DNA of 64,000 bases from Leucosporidium creatinivorum (taxonomy: Eukaryota; Basidiomycota; Microbotryomycetes; Leucosporidiales; Leucosporidiaceae): the NCBI GenBank assembly GCA_001600635.1, contig BCKL01000004.1, positions 760,440 to 824,439 of the forward strand. Direction: 5' to 3'. Within the stretch, counting starts at the first letter, position 1; every line of letters starts with the position of its first letter. The notes beneath the pieces were generated by a model, which was not told where the DNA came from, made no database searches, and worked only from the letters and a program-made list of their open reading frames with translations. Positions 1 through 10,820 of the stretch are shown in pieces. A program made the position numbers and the translations under genes.

Positions 1-528
1 CTTTGGCCTGAAAGCACCTCCCTCGACGTCCAAGTTCAACTTGACGACCTCTACATCATTGATCTGAGCGCAAACGCTGTACATGCCGTATGTAGGAGGG
101 CAGACGAGCACTCGATCCTTGCCGGGGATGCACGAGATGCGGAAGAGCAAGTCGATGGCCTCGTCTGATCCTACGCCGAGGAAGATGTTGTCGGGTGAGG
201 GTACGTTGCGGAAGGTGCAGATTTGCTGCTTGAGATCGAGGTGGAGTGGGGAGGGGTAGCGGTGAAGTGAGAGGTCGTCGAAGGCGCCTGTTGCCGCGAG
301 AGCATGGGAATCAGCGAGCTGTACCCGAGTAGAAGCAGCAGGAGATTCACCTTCATCTAAATTAGCTCCTGGCGATGGGAGCGAGTGACCGAGAGCGTTC
401 TCGTTGGCGTCCAAGAGGATGCCCTCATCGTAATCGTCTCGGGCGCAACGGTAAGGCTGCAGGGCCAAAATGTTCTTGCGAATCGCCTTGTCCAGCCTGA
501 ATTGAGCGGGTTTCGGTGTAACAGTCAT
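1..528 (-). CDS. HIS5: Histidinol-phosphate aminotransferase, N-terminal part (runs off the window)
   Basis: This PLP-dependent class I/II aminotransferase converts imidazole-acetol phosphate to histidinol phosphate in histidine biosynthesis, in the cytosol. The minus strand reads one uninterrupted frame of 176 residues from an ATG at 528 to the window edge. It begins MTVTPKPAQFRLDKAIRKN, followed by the family motif LLDANENALG, then the SPLHLDLKQQ segment, then GVGSDEAIDLLFR and PPTYGMYSVCAQINDVEV, which are hallmarks of fungal HisC/HIS5. The PLP lysine region lies beyond the left edge. No intron is needed in this part. It is divergent from CIA1, with only about 120 bp between the start codons, so the two probably share a promoter region. 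Identification is firm; only the N-terminal half is visible. Confidence 0.93.
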   Translation of the reverse strand, partial: MTVTPKPAQFRLDKAIRKNILALQPYRCARDDYDEGILLDANENALGHSLPSPGANLDEGESPAASTRVQLADSHALAATGAFDDLSLHRYPSPLHLDLKQQICTFRNVPSPDNIFLGVGSDEAIDLLFRISCIPGKDRVLVCPPTYGMYSVCAQINDVEVVKLNLDVEGGAFRPK

Positions 529-649
529 TTTGTCGAATTAGAAGCAGCGAGAAGTAGGAGGGAAAGAGGTGCAAGTTGACTCGTCGGCAGCTCTCCCTCC
601 GCGATTACGGGCGACTTTCTTGACTCTTCAAATCGACCTACAGAAGGGC

Positions 650-2248
650 ATGACTCGGATCCAAGAGATTGTTACGCTAACAGGGCACACAGATAGGGGT
701 GAGCTACAGCTCCCACTGCTAGGCTACAGAGCTCAGCAGCTAATCGCGCTCTCCTCGAACAGCCTGGCACGTCTCATGGTCCCCTGCAGCTCCCATCCTA
801 GCCTCGTGCTCCTCCGACAAATCTGTACGATTATACTCGTACACCCCACTCCCCTCTCCTCGCTTCCAGCTCCAATCGACGATTCCCACCTCGCATCAAC
901 GCACCGTTCGCTCCCTCTCCTTCTCTCCCACCGGCGCGACCCTCTCGACCGCTTCGTTCGATTCAACTGTAGGCATCTGGCAGCAAGCGGATGAGGCGGG
1001 CATTGATGATGGAGCGACTGGGACTGCAGCGGATGGAGAGTGGGAAGCAGTGGATCCGCTGGAAGGGCATGAGAGCGAGTGCAAGAGTGTAGAGTGGAGT
1101 GCGGATGGCAGGCTGTTGGCTTCGTGTAGTAGGGACAAGAGCGTATGGGTCTGGGAAGGTGAGTTCCAGCTTCGGTGTTGAGATTCGAGGCGCGTCGGCG
1201 AGAGGAAAGCTGACCTTCGCTCTCTGCACCTCGATAGCTGTCGGTCCAGCAGAGTTCGAATGTCTAGCAGTACTCATGGAGCACACTCAAGACGTCAAGT
1301 CGGTGACCTGGCACCCTTCCGAGGAGGTGGGTCGGTCGTCTCGGCTTCCCTCCAGCTCGGTTTCGCTGACCTCCATCTCCTTCCAACAGCTGCTCGCCTC
1401 AGCCTCCTACGACGACACCATAAAGCTCTTCTCCGCCGACCCCTACGACGACGAATGGGCCTGTCACACGACCCTAACCTCGCACACCGCGACCGTCTGG
1501 TCCATCTCCTTCTCCCCCTGCGGCAACTACCTCGCCTCCGCAGGCGACGACCTCGTCATCAAGATCTGGGGGCGCGATTCCCTCGTCACTCCTTCCTCGG
1601 AGGAATTGGGAGAATTGGGAGAAGCGAAGAGGGAGGAGGGAGGCAGGATGGGGCCTTGGAGTAGTGGGGGTGTGAGGATCGGAGACAAGGAGAGGTGGAA
1701 GTGGAGTTATAAGGGCGAGATTGAGGGGGCGCATGAGAGGACGATTTATGCGGTCGATTGGGGGAAAGGAGGGGTCAGCGCCGAGGAAGGGGGGCTAGGA
1801 AGGATCGTCTCGTGTGGTGGGGATGGCAAGATTAATGTCTTCCAGCTCGTGAGTCTTCTCCCATATTTGAGCTTCTTTCTATAGGAGCGCAGCTGACTCG
1901 CCCGTCGACCCACAGAGCAAGCCCTCCACCGCCGGCGAGATGCCCTCCCACTCCCTCCTCTCCACAATCGAATCAGCTCACGGCGTCTCGGACGTCAACC
2001 ACGTCTCCTGGTGCAAACTTTCGCCCGCCAAAGCTGCTGATACCCTGCGGCGATTGGAGGGAGGCGAGGGCGAGGATGAGGGAGAGAAGATGGACACTGA
2101 GGCCGAGACGGAGCAGCAGGAGGAGGACCCGCGGTGGAAGGGAGTGGAGAATATGTTCGCCAGTGCGGGAGATGATGGGGAGGTCAAGGTGTGGGTCGTT
2201 GGAGAGGAGGGCGTGGAGCCAACATCGACGGCCGAGACGAAGGAATAG
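650..2248 (+). CDS. CIA1: WD40 protein of the cytosolic iron-sulfur assembly complex (CIAO1/Cia1)
   Basis: CIA1 is the WD40 scaffold of the targeting complex that hands Fe-S clusters to cytosolic and nuclear apoproteins. Five exons can be joined in frame: 650-698, 763-1158, 1238-1326, 1390-1848 and 1916-2248, all GT-AG. The protein opens MTRIQEIVTLTGHTDRAWHV and has successive WD-type blades such as LASCSSDKSVRLY, LASCSRDKSVWVWE, LASASYDDTIKLF, LASAGDDLVIKIW and FASAGDDGEVKVW. HTATVWSISFSPCGNYLAS is typical of CIAO1. A low-complexity acidic insert (around 2080-2130) and a glycine/glutamate-rich loop (around 1600-1660) extend the usual blades. An in-frame upstream start-like codon at 569 is not needed; 650 aligns with the family N-terminus. 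Confidence 0.9.
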
Positions 2249-2365
2249 AACATCTCGCCTTCCGCTCGCTCTTCTTGGTTGAGACCTGCGAATATGCTAC
2301 AAGAGAGGCGAGTGACTTGTACAACAGTATCACGACTACCGCTTCCTCTTTCAACGACATCCCAC

Positions 2366-3896
2366 TCAAACAGCCACCCTCGTATCCTTCCCCTCGCCGA
2401 TGAACGTCGGCCTCCTCTCCAACGCCGAAGGGGTCGTCGGATCGTCCTCCTCCTCCCCATCCCCGGCTGCAGTACTAGGGTCCAAAAAAGTCTCTTGCGG
2501 TGGTAGTGGCACGGGATCCTCGTGTTCGACAGGACTCGCGGGGCGGGATTTGGCGGCTAGGAGCCACGGGTGGTGTAGCGCTTCGGCGGCGGTCATGCGC
2601 TTGTCGGGGTCCACTACGAGGAGCTTGCGGATGAAGTCTTTGGCTGTGGGTTTGAGGGCTAGGTCAGCGATGCGCTTCAGAGGGGTGGGAGAGGTGCAAG
2701 ACGAACCCTCCTCCGAGATGTTCTCCCAGGTGCGAGGAAAGTAGAGCTCCGTCGTCCTTGCTTCCTCGGCGATCTGGGTGGGGATCGTAGCGCGATAAGG
2801 GAACCTCCCTCCCATCATCGCAAACGTGATGACCCTGCGCCACGAGGCTGGTCAGCTCTCTAATCCCCTTCGCCGAACCTGGCATCCACTCACCCTAAGC
2901 TCCAGCAATCAGCAGGGATCCCATACCCATCGCTCGAGTACATCTCCGGTGCGCTGTAGCCTGCTGAGCCGGCGATGACATGCAGCTTCTGCTCTGGCTT
3001 GATCTCGACGGCGAGGCCAAAGTCCGAGACGACACAATCGTCGTGGCCCATGCCGTTCTGACCTGGTGGGTTGCGGTAGAGGATCTGTGGGTACAGAGAG
3101 GTCAGCTATGGATGGATATCGCGCAGAGCGAGACGACATACGTTCTCGGGCTTGAGATCTCGGTGCACGACGCCGCGAGAAGCGAGGTAGGCCACGGCAT
3201 CCTGGTTCGGTCGTCTCATTAGCTTGATTTCCCTGTTCGAGGATGTGGGAGACACTCACTGCCAACGCATAAGTCACCTCCCTCGCCTCCTCCTCTCCAA
3301 ACCTCCCCACATCAATCAAATGCTCGTACAGCTCTCCTCCCGCCGCGAGCTCAAAGACGAGGTAGAACTTGTCCCTCGATTCGAACCATTCCCGCAAATG
3401 AACGATATGAGGGTGAACCAGAGTGGCGAGCGAGTTCTGTCGGACTACTTGCGTGGGGATGTCGCTGATCTTGGCCTGCAGGGAGGGAGCAGAGTGAGCT
3501 TCGGGATCGGCCATGGTGGGAGAGCGGACGGACCTTGGGGATGATCTTGATGGCCACCTGTATCGTAGCAGCGGTTAGCTCTTCTGTCCCTGTCGCTCAT
3601 AGCTCCCCGCTGCTTCTTCAACTCACCTCATCTCCAGTCTCTAATGACGTTGCCTGCTTCACCTCGCCGAATCCACCTCTGTAGAGCAGCAGGAGGTCAG
3701 CTGAGGTATTCGAACCCTTCCTAGCCACAGGACCCACGCTCCCAGGTGTCGGCCGATGCGATATTGCCTCTTCCTCTTGCTGTTTGAAGCCGCGCAGAAA
3801 GGCGGGGAAGTCAGCAACTTGCCGCTGGGGGCTGCTGCAGTACAGGAGGATGAACACGTACTGTGAGGAAGGCTGGCCAGTGAAATAGTCGAGCAT
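2366..3896 (-). CDS. Ca2+/calmodulin-dependent-type Ser/Thr protein kinase
   Basis: CAMK-group kinase. The short N-terminus MLDYFTGQPSSQ leads directly into the kinase domain (YRIGRHLGAGGFGEVKQA). It shows the VAIKIIPK lysine, the catalytic loop HRDLKPENI, a DFG motif as SDFGLA, GSAGYSAPEMY in place of the usual GTPGYVAPE, and the C-lobe WSLGVITFAMMGGRFPY and KLLVVDPDKRMTAAEAL. The coding region is broken by about nine short introns with gctgac branch sites, including a conserved-frame intron between NISEE and AKDFIRKLL. The C-terminal tail after HHPWL is acidic/proline-rich and ends at 2366; I see no clear calmodulin-binding helix in it. Start at 3896 is the first ATG ahead of the kinase domain. 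The kinase call is firm; the exact CaMK subfamily is not. Confidence 0.85.
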
Positions 3897-4929
3897 CGTG
3901 TGCTCGGGCGTTGGGAGGCGAAGTCGATGAGATGAGGCGGGAGGGAGAGAGCGGTCGGCGGCAAGCTCCGAAGGGCAACTTCGCTGGTGGCTTTCACAGG
4001 CCGAAACTGTGTTCGGTTGAGGCTAAGTTGGTACTTTGTGATGAGAGGAAGGAGAAGAGTGAGTGAAGCGGAACACGGAAAGCTCGCTTGTTCGACTCTT
4101 GGCGATCCAAGTCCGCCTTCACCGAGCCTCCGAGTCAGGCCACCAAGCTGCTCGCTGTGGGCCAAGCTTTCGACTTGTTCTGGTGAAGGATTTGCCGAGC
4201 AGGAAGCAAGACCTGACTTTGGCAACATCCTCTACACCACGACCTGCGCCTCTCATCGCAGCAGGCCGGAATCATCTCTCTCGGCCCTCGCCAGCTCAGG
4301 TTTTTGCTGCCTGCACCAGCTTCGAGGGTTCTCAACAATCCCTATACGGATAGAAGATGTATTATGATGCTCTTGAGGTCATCGGGAAGTTTTCGAGAGT
4401 CGAGGCAGGCCACCAAGGCCGCCTGAGAGCGAGAGTGCCCTTCACCGAGCGCCGAACTCCATTCCTGCTCTTCCTGAGGCGTCTTGCTGCACTGTGAAGG
4501 CAGCAACAGCTTGAGCAAGATTCGAAGGACTACTTGAGCCGCTGCTCGGCTGGTATAAAACGGTACAACTATCTGCCCACTCTACCCCAAGGTCCCCTGC
4601 GAAACTTCATCGCCGAGCTTGCCCTGACGCTGCCTGTTGGATCTGTAGGGAGATTGATCGGGCTCGCGAGGGGCTTGAACCGAGCTTTGATTGCCAGCAC
4701 GAAGCACGGAGCCGAGTAGAAAGCGACTCGGCCGCTCGCTTCGAAGCGCTTCGTCTCTTGCTCTCCTCCCATCCTCTCGCTCGCCTCACTTCTCGACGCT
4801 ACCGCCTACGACCACCTTCGAGCGAGCTCGGGACACATTTTGCAACTTCAGAACGACTACGGCACTACAGCCCTATCCGGCCAGCCCTTGTCGCCCTCCT
4901 AACGGACTCGCCTCAGCTCAGCTCAGCTC
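3897..4929. other. Intergenic region with a TATA-like box
   Basis: About 1 kb without a supportable gene, between the kinase start and the MYND gene start. The only clear motif is a TATA-like string (tataaaa) at 4554-4560, about 370 bp upstream of the MYND-gene ATG on the plus strand. Open frames here lack recognisable protein features. Confidence 0.4.
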
Positions 4930-6067
4930 ATGGCGGAGCCAGCCTTCGAATCGCGGGTTGTCGATTGGTGCGCAACTTGCCGAAAGGATCTGGAGAAAAG
5001 TGCACAGCTGCTTTGTAGTCGCTGTAAGACGTGCTTCTAGTGAGTCGCGTTTCTTTGCCCGCGACTGAGGACGTGACCTCATCGTCTCGCTCTTCACAAA
5101 GCTGCTCCAAGGAGTGCCAGGTAGGTCTCGTCGAGTCCCTGGGAGCAGAATAGAAGGATGAACGCGTCCTTTCACCCGCAGGTGCAAGACTGGCCTCAGC
5201 ATAAGCGCGTTTGCCGGACTCTCCAAGCGCGAGCTCAGCATGTCGAGGAGCAAAGCCTCAAGCGACCCGAGACGACCTACATGCTTCGGGATTTGGACAC
5301 AGCAACTCCTCACTACCTGCACTACGTCACTTCAGTCGCCTTTCGCTCTGCTTTCCGCCTCGGTCGAACTCCCGACCGAACTGCCTCCCATTACCTCCGC
5401 GTCGACTTCCTCTACGACCCAGAGCCTGCCGACATTCCGAAGCGGTTCAAATTCCTGGAGGCTCGGTCGGTATCGTTCGTCGAGGCGCTCGCAAAAACGA
5501 CGGATCCTCGCGCTCGCTCCGAGCTGCAGCATGCGCTCGATACTGCACGGGCTCGAGATCAAGTGCCTCGTCCCGAGCATCAGAAGTCCTACGTTTTTGG
5601 CGCTCTGCAGCTCATGGCTCGCCATGTCCGGACTCATCAGTCCCGTGGCATCAGTGAGCGACCTCTCTCGATCCAGCCGACCGCCGACCGAGCGCCGAGA
5701 GCTGACCTTCTTTCGCCCATGCAGTGAGGTCTAACTTCTGCATCGACGCGAGCGACGAGGATCTCCCCTTCCACGAAGTTCCGACCAACGAGAACTGGGC
5801 TGCGACGCTCAAGCAAGCCCTCACGGGTCCGCCGCTGAGCAATCAGCAGCTTACGATCCTCGACTGGTCCGAAAGCTTCGGAGTCGAGAAGACCAACGTG
5901 ATTGTTCGCGGACTAGCTATTGAGCAGCAGAGGATGCTGGCGGCCAATCCTTCGATGGTGAGCAGCCAGAGATGAGCTTCGGACCCGAGCTTCTCGCTGA
6001 TGCCCTCTTTCAGCCGATTCCAACAGCCACGCCAAATACTTTCTACAGAGATCGAGTGCTGTACTGA
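4930..6067 (+). CDS. MYND zinc-finger protein, function unknown
   Basis: Five exons: 4930-5039, 5102-5120, 5182-5653, 5725-5957 and 6014-6067. The N-terminal residues 14-54 form a MYND finger: Cys14-x2-Cys17, Cys29-x2-Cys32, Cys38-x3-Cys42, His50-x3-Cys54, with the signature CSKECQVQDWPQHKRVC. MYND fingers bind zinc and usually mediate protein-protein contacts. Exon 2 is only 19 nt and supplies part of the finger; the first exon must be spliced inside codon 37, because reading through gives an immediate stop. The remaining roughly 250 residues (for example RFKFLEARSVSFVEAL and LTILDWSESFGVEKTN) match no domain I recognise, and no SET domain is visible. The last exon ends PNTFYRDRVLY. Frame continuity across all four introns supports the gene. 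Confidence 0.75.
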
Positions 6068-6893
6068 GGTGAGCCTTCCTCTCCTCGCCTGGTTGACTGT
6101 CGAGCTGACCTCTCTCGCGTCGACAGGTCGTCGGCTTCCTTCCCTCCAACTTGCCTCGCGCTATCTCACAATCCCCACTGAGCAAACCTAGCCATCACAC
6201 CCTTCTAGACCTTTCTTTCGCTTGCAGTCAGCTGTAGCCGGAAACGAGCTTGCCTCGTTGTAGACTTGGCCGAGCGAGAGACGACTTCGCGAGCGGCTCG
6301 AGAGCGGGGAGGAAGAGAGGTGCGCCGAGGCCAGTAGAGAGCAGAGCTACGAGGACTCGAGCAGAGACGCTCTGCTTGCACCCTCACTCGACGAGCGCGT
6401 ACAGGCAAGCAGCAGGGTTGTTCGACAGCGTTGCCGAACTTCTCGTTCGGCCTCAGGCTCCTGCCTCTCTCGCTCCTCGACCCATCAGCTCACCTTCAGG
6501 CATGTATATGATCTCCTCACAGCGTTTCGAAAAGCATGTCGTAGTGCTTTGCTGCGATACGCTGTGACTCGGCTGGTCTCTTCAGTGATGGTCATGAGTC
6601 TGCACATTGCATCGCCGAGCTCGAGTCTCGGGGCGTCTGGAGTGCTGCAGGACGTTCTGCTTCGGCTGGATCCTTAAGAGTCAAGGCGGATGCGTCACTC
6701 CGAGCCATGGAGTCGTGTTGGTGCCAAAGTGTCGCTGAGCTGTCGCGTAGAGCTCTCGCCGAGTCCAATCTCTCGCCGTCTTCTATGGCCGACTCCAGTA
6801 TGGGTTCAATGTCCATCGTTCCGTGGTCGCGCAACATATACAGTGAAAGTCTAAACAACCAGAGAACAGAAGAGATGAGAGATGAGATGCAGT
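6068..6893. other. Intergenic region, convergent gene ends
   Basis: About 830 bp between the MYND gene stop and the MCO1 stop codon. No RNA gene or coding segment could be supported; it probably holds the two 3' untranslated regions. Confidence 0.4.
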
Positions 6894-9800
6894 CTACGAG
6901 AGGGCCGTGTAGATGGGGACTGCGCCGAGCTCAAGTCGCTTGCGCATCATCAACCTCCTCGCTGGCTCGGTCGTGTTGATGTTCTCGCCGGGGATGATGT
7001 TGCCCGCGTCGCAGAGCTGTAGGTTGGAGGCAGACGAGTCAGCAGGGAGGCGAGGAGAAGAGCGAAAGAGGAAGAGGGCTCACCGCTTGGGCCTCTTGAG
7101 GGATGTCGGCGAAGCTGATGCGATGTGGTTGAATGACGAAGGCGCCAAAGAGGCCGACTGCTTGATGCCTGTTGTGAAAGCGGAGGTCAGCGAGGTGCAG
7201 ATAACGGCGGGAAGGGATAGCGAGACTCGCCATGCGATGTGGCTGCGAAAGGGGAAAGGGAGAAGGTCAGCATTGGGAGCGGAGAAGGCGCGGATGAGCG
7301 GGAGCAGAGCTCACCAATGGAAGGCGGCGACACCAGGAATGTCGGTGATGACTCGCACGACGACGTGAGTACCGGGAGAGACGTTGAGGGTGTCTCGGCG
7401 CAGCGGGTTGGTGGTGTTGAAAGTGAGCCCGGCAGCGGCACTGCGGTGAGTGAAGGAGGTCAGTACGCGCAGAGATGGAACGAGACTGAAGAAGACGTAC
7501 TCGAGAGTCAAGACTCCTTCGCCTCGGCCGACGATGAACATTTTGAGGAGGTGCAGATGGAAAGGGTGGTCGGCGCCAGCAATGTTGTTGATGATGATGT
7601 CGTGGACTTGCACCGTATCGGCGACAATGTTGGCGATGATGTTGGGGTCGAGCCTCTCGCCGCGAGCGAGTTGGAAGAGGAGCGGGCTGCAGAGCGAAGG
7701 ATCGCCGAGGTTAGCTCCGGCGAGGAGAGAGAGCGAGAAGGAAGCCTGAGACGGACTTGTAGGTGAAGGCGTCAAACGAAACGTTATTGAGAGTCCAGCG
7801 GAATCCAGCGTCGTTAGCTCGGAGGGAAGAGTTGAAGAAGCTGCGCTGGTCGACGTCGACCGGCGCGTCGATGGCGATGCGAGGGATGAGAAGGCCTGTG
7901 GGAGAAGAGGGAGGGAGGTCAGCTCGGTCACAGAGAGGGACGACAGAGAACTCACTGTCGTCAAGATCGATGCAAGGTCCAGTGACCTCGTCTCCCCAGT
8001 CAGTCGAGGTGGGCGTGTCGGTGCTCGGCGACTGTCCCTCGTCGCCGATGCGGATGATGGCGAGGGCTTGAGGGTCCAGCTCGTTCAGGGGAGCTCCGAA
8101 GCATTGGCTGTAGGGTACAAAGAGGGTCAGCGAAGCAAGAAGGCAGCAAACAACGAGCAACTCACGTGTTCATCTGAGCTCGCAGGAAGAACGAGTCGCC
8201 CGAGACGTCGTTGCTCGTGTTGAAGACGGCGCTGTAGCGTTGAGCGATGTTCTGCGGAGGAAGTTAGAGAGGTCAGTTGTGTTCTTGGACGAGACGAAGG
8301 GCAGAAACGACACCCACGACAAAGACTCGGTGCACGACGGCGGCGTTGGTGGGCGTGTCGTCGGCCTCTGCACGAGGAGGGGGTCGAGATCAGCTAGTGA
8401 AGAGGGACAGAAGGAGTAAAAACAGAGCGCACCGATGATCGAAAGCTCGTGCTCGTCGACGGAGACCTTGAAGAGAGCTGTGGAGCGAAGAGCGAGTTAG
8501 CGAGGATGCTCGGCCCTGAGTCGAGCAGCGAAGAAGACGTACCGTGAGTGCCCATGTTGATGAAGCGAAGTCGAACGCGCTGGTTAGGAGGGAACTCGAT
8601 CTCCAGCGGCGTTTGCTGAGTGCAAGTAGTGTTGGCGGGAGCAGCAGAGCAGTTATAAACGCCGTGACCGTTGATGAGGCCCGACTTGGGCGAAGGAGCG
8701 GCGACGGTCTGCAGTTCGGGAGTCAGCGAGGGGTTCACAGAGAAGCAGGGTAGCAGACGTACCCCATCGAAGCCTTCGGGCGAACGAAGACCGGCGACAA
8801 TCGTGTCGGCGAGGGTGTGGAATTGATCTCGGACCATGAGGACCTGCGGGAGATGGAGAAGGGTCAGTGATGGGCGTATGACTAGGCGAGAGAGGTAGAG
8901 CGGACCTGGTCGATGTCGTAGTCCTGGCCGCGCTTGAGGGGGTCGTTGACCGAGTGGATGATGAGAGGGCCCGTGATGCCGTCGGCGTAAGTCGCTCCTC
9001 GGTGAGCGCTGTAGGATCGAAGAAGGTCAGCGAGATGGTCAGAAATGCAAGATAGGGAGCAAGAAGAGCTCACTGCCACCCTGAAGAGAAAGAAGCGAGC
9101 GAAGGTCAGCCTCGGCGAAGGGCAGTAGACGAGTGCTCGGCGATGAAACTCACAGTAGCTGCCGTATTGGTCTTCGCGGTTGAGGGTGAAGCGGTAGGTA
9201 AAGTCCTTGCCCGAGGGGATGGGGCACTGAGTAGCTCCGTTGGGTCCGTCCGCCCAGACCGAGCCGTTTTGGGCGATTCCCTGTTGAAGGCGAGGGGGAG
9301 GGTCAGCGAGGAAGGGCCGAAAGACGAGCGACGATGCTACTCACATGCCAGTGGATGGCGGTGCCATTCATGAGGTTGTTTTTGACGTGGACATTGATCG
9401 TGTCGCCTGTTGAGTCGGGAGAGAGGGAGTCAGAACGGACGATCGAAGAAGCGAGACATCGCCGAGCAGCGCGGAAGCTCTACTCACCCTGGTTGGCTTC
9501 GATGAGGGGTCCCTCAATCTGACCGTTGACGACCCACATGGCTCGCTCGACTGTAGGCAGAAGCGCGGTAAGGTCAGCGTCGGTAGGAGCGGAGGGAAGA
9601 GAGCGGGAACAAGATCGACTCACAGCCATCAGGCGCGCCAATCATCTCATCGATGGTCCAGTAGAAGTGACGGTCTTGAGGAACGTCCGTGATGTCGAAG
9701 CACGGGTCGAGGCGAAGCTGCTCGGGTCGCGAGGTGGCAGTAGGCTTTGCGGAGGGGTAGCTTGGCGTGGGGTACGAGTGCCAGCCGGTAGCCGAGCTCG

Positions 9801-10820
9801 GGCTGTCGGGGGAGAAAGGAAGATGGTCAGCGCTGACGGTAAAGCTCGAAATGCAACGAGGACTTACTAGTACGTGCTGCAGGAGGTGGGCTTGCCGGTT
9901 CTGTGAGAGAAAGGGTCAGCAACGCTGCTCGGCGATCTCAAGTCGACGGGTAAGAACTCACGCGCAGCTGGTAGTCGTGGTGGTGTAAGAAGTCGAGCAG
10001 GAGGTAGTAGTCGGGTAGTAGGTGGTGGTAGGGCTGTTGGGTGAGAGCCGAAAAGCGGTCAGCGAGGGATGCTCCGAGAGAGATGAGCAGCCGGATTCAC
10101 TAAGGCTTGGTCGTGGTTCTGCGAAAGGGGAGACGAGTCAGCGTGATGCAGTACAGTAGAAAATGTAGCAACCGACTTGGTAGGCGAGTAGGTGTGCGAA
10201 GACTTGGTGGTGGTGCTGTGTGTGGCGTAGGAAGGGAGATCAGCTTCCGAGCTCGGCGCCGAGATGAGCGGGGGAGATGAGTACGAGATGAGATGGACGT
10301 ACGAGTGGTAGTAAGGGATGCAGTGCTTGTTGTCGTGACTCGGGAAGTAGCCACTCTTGCACTCTGCGAGTCGAGGAGGGGGAGGTCAGCTCGGCGGAGG
10401 AAAAGGAAGGAGCGAAAGAGACGAACCAAAGGAGCAGCCATTCTTGGCGCAGACCGGGTAGGCGTGAGATGGAAGCTTGTCGTAGCAGTCGCGGGGATGA
10501 CACTTCTTGACGACGCAGTACTTGTCCTTGAGCTCGTAGCCGTGGTCGCAGTCTGTCGGCGCCGAAGGGGAGGGAAGGGAAAACGGGAGAAGGGTCAGCT
10601 TCTCGCTCTCTGACAGGCTCGCATTGAGACGTGAGAAGAAGTACTCACCATAGGTGCACTCGTTCTCGATGCACTTGGGATACGAGTGAGGCGGACCGTT
10701 GGAGGGGCACTTGGACGGCTCGCAGACGGAGGGGCACTCGCCATGCGAAGGGTAAGGAGGGGGATGCGCGTTGACGGCGAGGGCGAGTAGGCCGATGGTA
10801 GCGAAAGCGAGTGATATCAT
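6894..10820 (-). CDS. Secreted laccase-like multicopper oxidase with N-terminal Cys-rich module (MCO1)
   Basis: Multicopper oxidases oxidise phenols, amines or metal ions and reduce O2 to water. The protein starts with a signal peptide (MISLAFATIGLLALAVNA). Two Cys-rich repeats of the type HxYPxCxxNxCxxxCxxGY follow, then a Ser/Thr/Tyr-rich linker with runs of TTT and YPTTT, then three cupredoxin domains. Copper motifs are L1 HWHG (IHWHGIAQNGSVWADG), L2 WWHAHRGATYADG, L3 HPFHLHLLKMF and L4 HCHIAWHQAVG. About 18 introns interrupt it, and I checked that phases join the Cys-rich module, linker and catalytic part in one frame. Two exons are only 7 nt (9074-9080) and 12 nt (7231-7242), and one intron has a GC donor. 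It ends ELGAVPIYTALS. A paralogue lies at 46973-50360. Substrate is unknown; no iron permease neighbour suggests a Fet3 role. Confidence 0.88.
7231..7242 (-). other. 12-nt micro-exon of MCO1 (copper motif L4), followed by a GC-AG intron
   Basis: The 12 nt ccacatcgcatg (minus strand) encode the centre of HCHIAWHQ in copper motif L4. The upstream intron is GT-AG. The downstream intron begins gcgagt, a GC donor, at 7225-7230 and ends aacag. The equivalent exon in MCO2 (ccacatcgcctg) is followed by an ordinary GT donor (gttcgt). Confidence 0.78.
9074..9080 (-). other. 7-nt micro-exon of MCO1 (copper motif L2)
   Basis: The heptamer ggtggca (minus strand) lies between an AG acceptor and a GT donor. 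With the neighbouring exons it completes Tyr-Trp-Trp-His-Ala-His-Arg of copper motif L2. Removing it would delete a copper ligand and shift the frame. The same heptamer sits at 49122-49128 in MCO2. Confidence 0.8.

Noticed and set aside
6894-10820. MCO1 as a Fet3-type ferroxidase
   Set aside because: It lacks a C-terminal membrane anchor and no Ftr1-like permease gene is nearby; laccase-like is the safer label.
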